Of a DNA stretch of 64,000 nucleotides, positions 47,043 through 58,820 are shown one piece after another. The notes under the pieces were generated by a model. It was not told where the DNA came from. It saw only the letters and a program-made list of their open reading frames with translations, and ran no database searches. A program made the translations under genes and the position numbers. The stretch is from Hydractinia symbiolongicarpus (Eukaryota > Cnidaria > Hydrozoa > Anthoathecata > Hydractiniidae), in the NCBI RefSeq assembly GCF_029227915.1, contig NC_079884.1, forward strand, positions 15,686,001-15,750,000, written 5' to 3'. Positions within the stretch are counted from its first letter, which is position 1. The number at the start of each line of letters is the position of its first letter.

Positions 47043-50000
47043 ATGTCATCTTCAAATACAATAAGTTTTCAAGTCAACCAGAATGACTTTAAAAATCAAC
47101 AAAAAAAGATATCTGAACTGCTGAAAGAACTTCGACAAATACAACATGTCAATGAAGAGCTGCAAAGTGAAATAAACAGGAAAAACGAACAAATTTCGCA
47201 CAGTACTAATGAAAATCAGAAGCTGGATGAACAAATTGAAGGTCTTGAGCATCAAAATGAACACCTCAGGAACACGGTTGGAGAAGCCAGCAGAGAAATC
47301 AGCATGCTACGCGATGAGAATAAAAATTTGAAACAAATTGTTGAAAGCTACGAAGATCAATTGGAAAAAATAGGTGATGTGGGTGGAGAGCTAAATGTAA
47401 AGAACTCTGACATGCTGAAAATGAACCATGAATTCACGGTGGCAAAATCAAAGCTAGAGGATGAAATAGAAATTCTAAAGAAAAATCATGAAGGTAGCTG
47501 TTTTTGTTTCTTGGTGTTCTATATGCTTTTTAGGAAAGCCAGAGATTTTTGATAACGCTTAGAAAATTGACATATGCAAAAAAATTAGCTAGATTAAAGG
47601 TCTTGGATTAGAAAATTAAAAATTTTTTGTGAGATAAATAGTACCCAAAGTATAGGAGAAATCATATTTTCCAGTTTTTTTTATTTACTTTTATTTATTT
47701 TATCAACTTATTTTCCTTTTAACGAATTTTCGCCAAACCTTCGGAGGCCTGTCTGATTCATGCAATGCACATGCGCTTTCATGAATATTTCAGCAACTAC
47801 TGACAATGCAGGGCAACCTATGGAAACTTTGAATGTCTGAGTGTAGAAGTTACCATGTTAATACAAATGGAATATGTGTTTTTATGAGAACATTTGTGCA
47901 GAGTAAACATTTCTGATCCAAGATTTAGGCTCCTTGCTATCTTCGCCGTAAATTTGCTGAGTATAAAAGGAACAAATTTTGAATGATGTATCTGTGTAAA
48001 AGACGTCGAATTAGATATATTTCTGAATATGCGATGTATATAAGAATAAAGGTTGCGTTCCGTCGCAAGGTTTCAGTCACTGTTTTTTATCAATGTTATT
48101 ATCTATATATATATTATCTCTTATATATATTCTTTCTCTCAAATATGTTTTCCTTCTTTAGGTTTTTTCAAAAAATATTATTTCTATTTTACATGAATTA
48201 TCCTTCGGTGCTTCGCTATTCTGTATTGTGAGGCTGTTTCTTCCTTCTATTTTTTTGTTGGGATTCATTATTTGCCAACCGAAAGAAGGTTGGTTTCTTC
48301 AGACGATAGTTGCAACAATGTATGATCTATTTGCTCTTATCGATTCTTGGATTATGAGTCATCGATTTTGCTAAAATTTTTTGACTGATTTATTTTTTTC
48401 TTATCAAGGCATCACAAGTACAGTTGACTCCCTCTAATTCGAATCTCTATAATTCGAATATTTCAATAATTCGAACATGTGCTCAGTCACCGTCAATTTT
48501 TCTTATGAAACTCTTATAAAAACTTTTTCAATTCGAATTTCTCTAATTCGAAACTTTCTATAATTCAAACAGTTTTTCAGTCCCTTTAGCACAATTCTCT
48601 CCCTAATTCGCATTTTAGAGTGTTTTTTTAGAATGTTTTTCAAATAGAGTTTCTTTTTTGTGAAACTATCAAAATAAAGATTGAATGAAACTTGAATTAT
48701 GTTTTCTTGATATTGAAATTTATAATTCAAACAAAAATTTTTCCCTGTGGGAATTCGAATTAGGAAGAGTTAACTGTATTTTTGTATGTTATATGAGTTT
48801 GATGAAGATCCTAATGTGAGAGATTTCTTGCCATATCGGTGAGAGTATTCTTTCTTTTACTGACGGTTTCAAACTCATTCTGTGAATAATATTTCGTTGT
48901 GAAGACAACATAGAGAAAATCGTAGATTATCTTGTGACCATGATTCTCCGTAATGCTTAATAATGTTGATAATATGTTTTTTGACTTTTTGATCAGAGCA
49001 CATGTTATTATTTTCTTATCAATCTTTGAACTGTTTAGTAGGAGAATTTTTTGATCTTGTTTTGCTTCGTGAATTTCATGATATAGCTAAAAATGTAAAT
49101 CACTTAAAATGCCATAATCAATTTTAAAACTTTAAAAGTAAATTTCGTTATTTACTTTTAGAACAAACGGAAAAGTTGAAGGACAATGACTCGGTGAACA
49201 AAAACTTAGTAGCAGAAAAAAATACACTTACAATTGAATTAGTTGAGGCTAACAAAGAAATCGAGAACTTGCAGGAAAAAACAAACACTCTTCTTCAAAA
49301 ACATAGCGAAGAACTTGCACGAATTGAAAACCGCAATAATCGTTTACTTGAAGAGAATGAGAACTTCAGTAAATATTTGAAAGTAAGTTTTTTCATTGTT
49401 TTGTTTTGTAATATGGACCTACGCTTGCGTTTCAAAACATATTATAACATCTGTTACATTCAAATCATACCTAACGGTAATAAAATTAACCAACGTTAAT
49501 GTGACCGCTATGAGAAACATGAAATTTACTGACTGTTCGCAAATTTCCAAAAAACATATTTGTCAAAAATTCATTACAGGTACAAAAATGGAAACCAGGA
49601 ATTCTTAAAAATGAAGTTTTCCTAGGAAAGTATTTAGAAAAGTGTGCGTGGGTGGGAAATAAAATAAAAGTTATTTTCAGTGGCAATTCAGTTAAAGAAG
49701 AAAAAAGTCGCATTTTTTGTCCATCCTTATCAAATCAAAAAAACCAAAAAACTGCATTTGGATCTATTTGATCAAAATTACCTGATTTAATTTGATTTTT
49801 TCTGATCTTGAAGTAAGAGATTGCGTCAGGGATTCAGTCAGAAAAATTTCAATTATGCTAATTTATTTCAAACTTCCCGCCTTTCAGACTTGCCAGTGTT
49901 ATGAAAATTCTTATATGTACAGAAATTATAGAGAAGAAGGTGCCCTTCCCCTTTCCTTTGTCCAGTAGAAATCGGGTTAAAAGACAATTTTGTTGTTGTT

Positions 50001-53000
50001 TTCAGGAAGCTGAAAGTACTGTTGCACAACTTTCCGAGCGAGAGCGAAAGTTACAAAATGCAAATATTGAATTGACTGAAAGACTGGACCACTTAGAACG
50101 TAATCATCGGGACATAAAAACGGAACTGACGCAAAGTAATGTCGAATGGGACGATGCTGTATTGAATGAACATGCTGTTGAAATAGAAAAGCATCGAGAA
50201 CATATAATATCTTTAAAAAAATCATTGAAAGAAAAAGAGGACGAATTATCCAGTGCCCATGAAATGATTCAAAGACAACATCAGCAACTTACGATATTTC
50301 CAGACAGCAAAACCTTTCTTGATAATGGTGAAAATTCACAGTTGAATATATTACGAGAAGCCAACCTGAAGTTGCAACAAGAGAAGGGCGCACTGCATAA
50401 AGAGAAGGAGTTATTAAAAATTAAGTGCGCTTCAGTAGAGAAAGATTTGTCGGAAAACGAGTTAGTCGTGAATGCACTGCGTAAACAAAAAGTAGTCACT
50501 GAAAATAAAAACAAAGAGCTTCATATTTTGTTGGATCAAGTGAACACCAACGTTGCAGAGTTGGAAAAAGCAAAGTCATTTTTTGAACAAAAGTGCAAAG
50601 AAGCTGAAGAGGTCAAAGAGCAACTAATGGTTCGAGGGGATGACGTGTTAGAGGAGAAAAATACTTTAGATATGAGTTTGAAGGAGAAAAGTTCTTATTT
50701 AGATGACATGGAAAAAAATCTGACTTTAGCTACAAAACAAATATTTGACTTACAAGTGAATATAGAAAAAGAGGTCCACGAGAAAGAAATGGTCGAGTAT
50801 GAATTGAATAATTATAAACTAAGATTGGAAGAACTAGAAGAAACAAAGAATAATTTGAGCTTGGAACTAAAAGAGACAGAAAAGGAGGCAAAACAATTTA
50901 AACTGATGGAAAATAACGCCATGCAAAATAACTTGTCTTTAGAACAAACTATCATGAAAAAAGAGCTGGAATTCCAACGGTTGCAGCGACAATACTTAGA
51001 ACTGGAGGCAAAGCATAACAACCTTTCAGAAGAATTAGAACAAACTAAAAAACTCTTGTCTGACCTTGAAGATGGAAACAGTAATATGAGCATTCACAAC
51101 GGTGTATTTAATGAACGCTTAAAGAGCTTGGAAAGTCAACTGGAAAAAAAAGATGGTGTCATATCTGACCTTCGAAAAGAAAATATGGAACTAGTTAATT
51201 TAAAGGATAAACTGCTGCAAATTAAAGCTGGCTTAGAGGACGATATCGCAAGAGTATCATCAGAAAAAGAAGAGATTTATAAAGAGCTTACAAATATACA
51301 AGAAAACGTAGTCCCAAAAGATATGTTTCAGGGAACCGAATCACTGTTAGCAGATCAAGTAAAAATTAACAAAGAGTTGACAAAAAAATTAACGATTGCT
51401 GAATCAACTGCAAACGAATTACGAGACAGCGTTGTGTCCCTGAAAGCAGATATTAAAAGAGAAAGTGATATTTCCCAAGACAAACTTCGCAAGGTAACTC
51501 TTAATTTGGACATCAAAATAAAAATTAATGAAAGTTTGGAAATAAAATTAAAACAGGCTGAAGAGAAATATAATCAACTGGTTAAAGAACATGATCAGAT
51601 TATGGAAGAAGTTGAAGATAAAAGATCAAATTGTGCATCTATGTGTGAGCAATTGGAAATCATCACTGCAGAAAAAAGTGAACTGAGACAAGCTTTGGCG
51701 TCAAGCAAAAAGCATTGTGATGCCATGAAAGAGGAAACAGAGAAAGAGAAAGCTAAAGTGCAAGAAATGAAGCAAAAGTTGTTGGAGCTTCAACGCCAGC
51801 TCTTGCAACAACAACGCACTGAAGAACAACTGAAAGAAAGAAACTCTACCCTTATTCAAGAATTGGATGAAATAAACGATAGGTACGAAAATTTAAAAAA
51901 ATCAATGTCGGTGTTGAGAAGTCAAGTAGAAGAAAAAGAAATAAAGATGTCTCAGTTGGAGTCGCAATCATCTAACTGTAGCCTTATGCAGGAAGAAGTG
52001 GAAAAATACAAACGCAAGCTGGCAAATGTAGCATCCAGTTATGAAATTTGCTCTCAAAAACTGGAGCAAAAAGAAGTTGAGCTAAGCAGCATAAATAAAA
52101 AGTTTTGTGAGGTAGAAATTAAGTTCAAATCTTCAATAGAAAATGAAATTCGGTTAAAAAGCTTACTAGAGGAAACAGAAGACTTGTCTGTGTCAAAAGA
52201 AGCTTATAACTTGGTAAGAACGCAGTTAAACGAAAAAAATACAAATGTCGAACTTTTGGAAAGTAAAATTCTAAACTACGAAGAAAAGTTGAAGCTTTTA
52301 AATAGAAGAAATGAAAAATATGGTGAGTTAAACGACAGTTTAAAGCATTCCTTAGAAGAAGCACTGAATGAAATTAAAGCATTGAAGCTTAATGTTTTAA
52401 AGCAAAAGGAAGAAATAGAATTGAACCAAAGAAAAATGATCGACCAGCGTACAATTTTTAAAGAAATGGAAGATGATAACACACGGAAAGGTAAAGAACT
52501 TCTGGATAAAATGGAAACCATTGAGAAGTTATCGCAGGAAGTTGAGGAAGCAACGTTAAAAAATGATGATCTCAGACATGACAACAATAACATGCAACTA
52601 AAAATAGACAACTTATTGAATCTTAACTCTGAGTTAAGCAACAAGGTCGAACTTTTATCAGAACAGATAAAAGATAAAAACAAAATGGTGTCGGGTTTAA
52701 AATATAAAAGCGAACGGATTGAACGAAAAGAACAAGCATATACAAGTGAATTGGAACAATGTCGCGCCTTATTACGCAGTGAGGAAAAAAAATGCAACGA
52801 TGTCCAAAATAAGTTGGTTGAATTGACCAGAATAGAAGAAGAACAAGTAGAAACTATTGAAGACTTGACTCAACGCAAAGATGAGCTAAACATGGTCGTC
52901 AATAAAGTTAAACATGAAATAAATATATTGGAGGGGAAGTTGGAAGAAACGAGTGGTGAATTAGATAAAACCAAACAGGAATACGACATGATGTATAGGA

Positions 53001-54428
53001 GACACAATGCGATTAAAAATAAGCTAAAGGAAACAGAGAATGAGAACAAAAATAACATGGAAAACTTGGCCCTACTACGTTCCAACCACGAAGATGTTAC
53101 AAAACAACTAAAAAATGCTAAAACAGAAGTCACAAGCTACCGAAATCAAGTGACAAGAATAAGTGATGACCTTGAGGAAAGCCAAAAAAAGAATTCTATA
53201 CTGGAAAATGAAAATAGTAATTTAAAAGAAAAGTTTCTAGAGATGGAAACGGAATACTCAGAACTTTTAGAAAACTACGACAACTTACAAAAGAATGCTG
53301 ATGTAACTGCTGAAGAGTTGGAAATGACACGCCATTCGCTGAAAAAGTTGGAAACCAGCAAAAAACATATTGTTAACGAAAGAGAGGTTATGAAATCTGA
53401 GGTTGATACTGTTTCTGAAAAACTGACAGCTTTAAATGCAGCCCTTGATCGTAGCAGAGTGCAGCGTCAGCAGCTTTTAGAAGAGCTAAATCATTCAAAA
53501 CACAAAGCGAAAGATTTGGAAACTGCTGGTGAAGAGAGTAAGCAAGCCATTGTGAAAAGGTGGGAAATGTGCAGGCGTATACTTTATTGCAGCTCAAAAC
53601 TTCATTCTTATATTTTCTGTCTGCAAAACGAAAGTAATGCTCTTTGAGATGTTCTTTAGTTTTTAAGAGATATAAGAGCAAAGCCAAAAATATTTTATAT
53701 AAATAGCTAGTTAACCACCTAAAAACAAATTTCGAAACTTTGGAGCTGTAAATTTTTTCATGAACTTCATTTATCATAAAAATGTATTCCATATGCAAAG
53801 TTATATTACATTGATATTGCAATGCATCTTTACTTCAAAAGTGACTGCTTGAAGTTTTTGTAATTGACTCTTTGCTCACTGTTCTGTCTCGTGTTTCTTT
53901 ACGACGCTCGCCTGAGATTACGTGACTATGTGTATTGTTACGACTTTGCATTGAAAACGTACATCTCATTCAGATACTTTTTTTATCAATTTTAGGCTTG
54001 TGGAAACGGAAAACAAATTATCAGCTGCAGAAACTCAATGTGAGGAATTGATGGATAAAAATGAAAGTTTGATGAAAAACATATCATCGATTGAAAGAAC
54101 GAACCAAGAACTGAGCAGTCACAACAAAAGTTTGCAGATCGTGAAGAAGGAATCAGACATTAAACTGAAAGAATTGGAAAAAGAGCTGGAGCAAAGAAAA
54201 CAATGCACGCAAGAGCTAATTGAAGAGATTTCAGAACTTCAGAAAGAACGAGAAATTATTCAGGAAGAATCAAACGCAAAGGACAACTCCTTAACCAAGG
54301 CGCAAGAAAAGTTGACCGCATTGTTTCAACGAGTAGAACAGTTGGAGCGAGATACAAACGGTAATACTATTTGCTACCTCACTCATAACGTGTCATCCAT
54401 TACAAACAATCCGTATTCATCAAATCGC

Positions 54429-54460
<32 letters not shown>

Positions 54461-56008
54461 CTGTTTATCGATAAATTGTTACGTTAATTCTTGCGTTTTA
54501 TCGTTTTAGAACTAAGCACGATAAACAAGCGCTTAAATAAAGAAAGCAAAAAACAACAAAATGACTTATTAAGAGCCAATCATAACATAGAACAGTTTCG
54601 AATAAATGAAGCATCCTTAGAAAAGCAATTAGAGGATGGGAAACGGACTCTAAAGAGCACATCTCAGCATGTTTCTGTGGTAGAGGCGGAAAAGTGTGAA
54701 TTGATGGAAAAATTGACAGATGCAGAAAACAGAAAAGAATGTGTGCAAGACGCTTTAGATAGATTACAAAAGAATTTCGAAAGCAAATGTAAAGAAATTA
54801 CTACATTTGAATCTGAAGTCATAAATTTGTCACGTAAATATGAAATCTCAGAAAAGCAAGCAAGACAAAGAGATGATGAATTAAGAGATGTGACCAAGAG
54901 AAGTCACGAACTTCAACAACAATATGTAGCCCTTGATGAAGCTTTTCAAAATGTTAACAATGAATTAAGTCGTTACAAAGGCGAGGTGCAATGTTTGGAA
55001 GCGTTGAAAGAAAATCTGGAGAAAGAGCATGAAAAAGTTATAAGTGAATGCATTGAATTTAAAAGCAAGGCTGATTCCATGGATAGACTGAATGAAAAAA
55101 AATTAAAAGAGAATTCAGATCTTAAATTAAGTTTGGAGCACCAACAAGGATATTTGTTGGCAAAAACCAAGAAGATTCGTATTCTCGGAGAAGAAAATGA
55201 TGAGCTGAAGAGAAAAGTGGGAATTTATGAACAAGAGAAAAAAGATGCTGTCGCTGAACAATTGCGGATTTCAAACAGTAATCAGCTTTTGAGTGCAAAG
55301 TTAGATCGTATGCAAGATGAAACGTTGCGAGAAGTAACACAAAAATATACAGAAACCATTAAGTTGAAAGCCGAGTTGGATGCTGTGAAGCGCGAACTGC
55401 AGAAGCGAAGTCGAAACTTGGAGAAACAATTTTCCTCTACAATAAGCGAAAATGAATTTGTATCTATGGAGATAAACTACAAAAAAGAAATCGTAATGCT
55501 TAAGGAGCAGCTTGAAAGGTTATGTGAAGACGAAGCTAAAAGTAAATCTGAATTAAATCTAACAAAAAATAAATTTAGCATGTATTTAAAGGAAAAAGAA
55601 AGACTTGAATCCGAGCAAGCACAGCTATTATCCGAGTTAGAATGTGAAAAATCAAAAACAAAGGTTTGCGAAAGGCAATTAGAAGCCTACAATAAGAGAC
55701 AAGAACGTGAAAAGGAAACTGGTAAAAGAAAACTTGAAGGAGTATGTCAGGATTATCAGAATAGAATATCATATCTAGAAAACCAAATAGAAGCTTTGAA
55801 AACAACACACAGTCTTGAGCTAGAAGCTAAAAAAGTTGAAGTGGACTCTCTTAAAAGAGACTTGTCCAATAAGCGAAATGATAGGTGGTAAATTAAAATG
55901 CTATTTTATGAATGAATCGTCAACTATTCTGTGTAGCAAAAAAAATTTACATTGGAATGCACTGTAATTCTCCGTTATAGATCTCTGCTCGCTTCGCAAA
56001 GATACTAA
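47043..56008 (+). CDS. Large coiled-coil protein, seven exons, about 1,997 aa
   Basis: Exons: 47043-47493, 49162-49382, 50006-53559, 53996-54360, 54510-55884 and 55981-56008; all phases join (an alternative is no last intron, ending TGG TAA at 55891, giving 1,990 aa). That makes six exons, with a seventh possible upstream. The start is supported by an in-frame TGA two codons before ATG 47043. Nearly the whole protein is heptad-patterned, rich in Glu, Lys, Leu, Asn and Gln, with no globular domain or membrane segment seen. This is the style of centrosomal, rootlet, Golgi or endosomal tether proteins, but no family motif is recognised, so no name is given. Two donors are unusual (AAAAG|GTGGGA at 53560 and GATAG|GTGGTA at 55885). 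A pogo-like MITE sits in intron 1. Confidence 0.8.
48421..48776. mobile_element. pogo/Tc1-like MITE in intron 1 of the coiled-coil gene
   Basis: It starts CAGTTGACTCCCTCTAATTC and ends with the inverted counterpart GAATTAGGAAGAGTTAACTG. TA lies just outside each end (48419-48420, 48777-48778). Within its 356 bp the sequence AATTCGAA recurs several times. TA duplication and CAGT...ACTG ends point to the Tc1/mariner-pogo group. Confidence 0.75.
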
Positions 56009-57261
56009 CACTTGCAACTCAAAGAAGGTTTTTTGTCGGGAAACCTTTTAAGAAGATGACGTATGTCGCCTTGGTTGCGCTTAAAAATACATTGTTTCAG
56101 AAACAGAAAGTGCAATAAACGTAATAAAAAAGTGTAATTTTGAAGTTAATGAACAATTATCATTAATTGTAGAAAAATTGATAACGAAAGGTCCTTAAAA
56201 AATATTGAGTTTTATTTGATAAAAAAAGAAGTCTAAAGTACGGAAGTCCATCAGTGCCTTTTAATTTGCTTCGAAAATGTGACCCTAAGTGGAGCAAAGA
56301 AATATTTAAAATTTGATATGCCCCACTTATGAAGACATAACACAAGCAGCGAAAATTTTAAATTGCTACCCCAGTGATGAAGTCACAGAAGGTAAACCAA
56401 CGTCTACCAAACACAAACGTTTTTTTAAGACCACACATCCCTAAAAAAACATTGTCTTGGTCTCAGTACATGTTAACTGAAGTAAACAAAAAACTTCTAA
56501 ACAATTTGCTTAAGAACACTAGCCACTACGTTCAAAATACTCCCCCCCCGTATGCATTAACTTCACTTTTCATAGGCATTATTACCTTTACTTGTTGAAA
56601 ACAAAACTGTATTGGAACATGTTGTTAAATGCGTGAACAATCCGTGACCTAAAAGGGACATTCAATTTTCATTTTAAAATAAAAAAAAATTTCAATTTCT
56701 TTATCAATTTTTCTTTTTTAATTCAATACAAAAAGAAAATTTCAACTCAATTTTCGTTTTTCGTTTTCAAATCAAAAAACAAAAAAGGAACTTCATATTT
56801 TGGCAAAAAAGTGCGCTCTCCTTCGCAGACGTTTTTCTTCTACGAACCAAAGGATTACTTTGGGTCATTTGGTGCTAAAAGTCACAAAATGTAATATCAA
56901 TTTCTAAATTTCTGATTTTTAAGAGAATTTAAAATTTGAAAATTAAATCAAATTTCGTTTAAATTAAAAACTGAATTGTAAGTTCAATTTTTGATTTTTG
57001 ATTTGAATCAAAAATTGAAATTCAAGTTCAATTGATAATTGTGGTTTAAACAGAAAATTAAAAGTTTTTAACTCATAAATGCTTAAAAGACTAACAAATC
57101 ATGTGACAAGTCATGTGATAATTCTGGCCTATCAGATCAATTCACGTGAAGTGTAAAGATTGTATAACATTCGTAGGATTCAGTTAAATGTTGTTTGTCT
57201 TTCTAGACATGAATAAAATTTTTACTGAAGAAATTCTTTCTTTCTTTTCAATATCTTGCAG
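56009..57261. other. Gene-free, AT-rich stretch with self-complementary segment
   Basis: Contains the 3' UTR of the coiled-coil gene. From about 56655 to 57060 the sequence is built of TTTTCAATTT / AAATTGAAA motifs in both orientations and could fold on itself. No terminal repeat or duplication could be fixed. Splice-like CTTTCTAG and CTTGCAG sites occur near 57208 and 57261. Confidence 0.4.
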
Positions 57262-57490
57262 TCGAGGTATTCAGGGAAAGAGGTTAGAAAGAGGTTATTT
57301 CGTAAAGTCAATAAAACAGTATTGTAAATAAAATGGATTGTCGCCAAGGGTTTCACAAGCCCATTTAGAACAGACTGTAGCAACGGCAGTTAAAGAAGTA
57401 TATAAAAGACATTATTATAATGGAGATAGAGAAATGTTCGTTCTGGCGCAGACGACGTCGACCAAAGGGAAATTCCCTAAATGCCAGTAA
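57262..57490 (+). pseudogene. Remnant ending in MFVLAQ, unrecognised
   Basis: After a CTTGCAG site the frame reads RGIQGKRLERGYFVKSIKQ, is broken by TAA near 57329, and continues VSQAHLEQTVATAVKEVYKR and DREMFVLAQTT to a stop at 57488-57490. The MFVLAQ block has a relative at 62564-62644 (MYVLAQSTDDKGN). I do not recognise the family. It may be the N-terminal part of a gene of the element. Confidence 0.4.
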
Positions 57491-57666
57491 CCAACACAAA
57501 ATAATATTAAATGATATATAAATGCAAGTCACCAACACAAAATAATATATATGACGTCATGCGCAATAGCATATACTCATATTATGCAGAATATGAGTAA
57601 AATTATCATGACCATGCGCCAGAAAAATTTGTTGGTTGGAATAAGAAATCTATATAAATAAAGGAG

Positions 57667-58177
57667 ATGGATTTGAATTTAAATACCGTAAAATAGTTAC
57701 ACGCAATAGCGAAAACCCGTGGGCTTACGGGTTATTCAAAATTACGCAAAGCAGATCTTATTGCTTTATTAGAGACGCAGACTACACCATTCTCACCACA
57801 AGCCATGAACATTTTTGAAAAACAAGAGATGTCCAGATCAGAATATTAGAAGTAAGATAGAGCCACATGTACCCACTTTCGAGGAAATGAATGAGTTTGA
57901 GCGCAAAGAGTTATCAAAAACGCGCCCAATAGTAAAGAGTAAGTTGCGAAAATTGTCAGAGTGGCTACTATCAAATGTACCGGAGAGTATCAAGGGACCG
58001 GTACGTCAAACTTTTGCATCAGTTAAAAATCGTATCCTCTCATTATATCATGGAGCAAGAAAGACCCTATTTGGTGAGGTTGAGGAGGAAGCGAGGGAGG
58101 ATCATGCTTCAAAGCAACCGGAGCATGACTTTACACCACAAGAATGCATTACACAATATGCATTCCTAATAATTTAA
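57667..58177 (+). pseudogene. SAP-like N-terminal protein of the element, about 170 aa
   Basis: From ATG 57667 (MDLNLNTVK) the frame meets TAG at 57694 and then continues AIAKTRGLTGYSKLRKADLI, which has the pattern of a SAP-type DNA-binding helix pair. It runs on to MNIFEKQEMSRSEY and stops. A one-base frame change near 57830 leads into a second open part (EEMNEFERKELSKTR, SEWLLSNVPESIKGPV, LSLYHGARKTLFGEVE) ending at 58177. Proteins with this order (SAP-like head, then an amphipathic SNVPxxIKxxV helix) occur beside polymerases in similar cnidarian elements, as I recall. The 3' end coincides with the edge of the LINE fragment. One stop and one frameshift make it a pseudogene here. Confidence 0.55.
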
Positions 58178-58186
58178 CACTGTAGG

Positions 58187-58820
58187 AAGGAATAATTTGT
58201 TTCTGATTGATGTACAAAGCTAATTTTCTCTCATCCATACCCAAGAACTTAAGCTGAAATTTCGCTGGGTTAGCAACGAGTTGGTTAGCTCTAAACCAAC
58301 GCAATGAGTTTTCCATATCTACTTCTAGATCAGAAATAACAGAATCGATTGATGATGCACAACTGTACAGAGTATTGTCGTCAGCAAAATCGCAAGCTTC
58401 TGTCCTTTGCATGAACGAAAAAGATCATTCAGGACCTAATATTGAACCTTGAGGCACTACTAGAAGGATCTCAAGCCACATACTGTAAGCTGATCCTATC
58501 TTCACTCTCTGGAATCTGTTACTAAGATAATGCCTAAGAAGTTTTAAGCTATTTTGACCGAAACCATATGCTGCTAATTTTGCAATTAGGAGTTCATGTG
58601 GTAGACAGTCAAATGCTTTAGATAAGTCCATAAGAATAGTACCAACTTTACCAGAATTATCAAGACAAGATTGCCATTTATGGAGCAAATTTATCAGGGC
58701 TGTCTGTGTACTATAGTTTGCTCGGAATCAATAAAGATTACTTGAGAATTTATTTTGGAAAAAAACATTTAATTGAAGAGAGATGAGCTTTTCAAAAACT
58801 TTGAAAGTTGTTGGAATGTA
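58187..58820 (-). mobile_element. LINE reverse-transcriptase fragment
   Basis: Minus-strand frames give TTFKVFEKLISLQ, then GTILMDLSKAFDCLPHELL, VPQGSILGPE and DFADDNTLYS, then RANQLVANPAKFQLKFLG. These are RT blocks of a CR1/jockey-type LINE, distinct from the LINE at 4628 (LPHELL versus INHDLL). A segment between SILGP and FADDN is deleted, and stops separate the frames. It lies exactly where the polymerase gene should have its N-terminal part. Confidence 0.75.

Noticed and set aside
52276-52797. 173-codon minus-strand frame inside the coiled-coil gene
   Set aside because: Antisense shadow: the Glu/Lys/Leu-rich sense codons read as Ser/Phe/Leu on the other strand. The same holds for 50812, 52125, 52870, 53388 and 55575.
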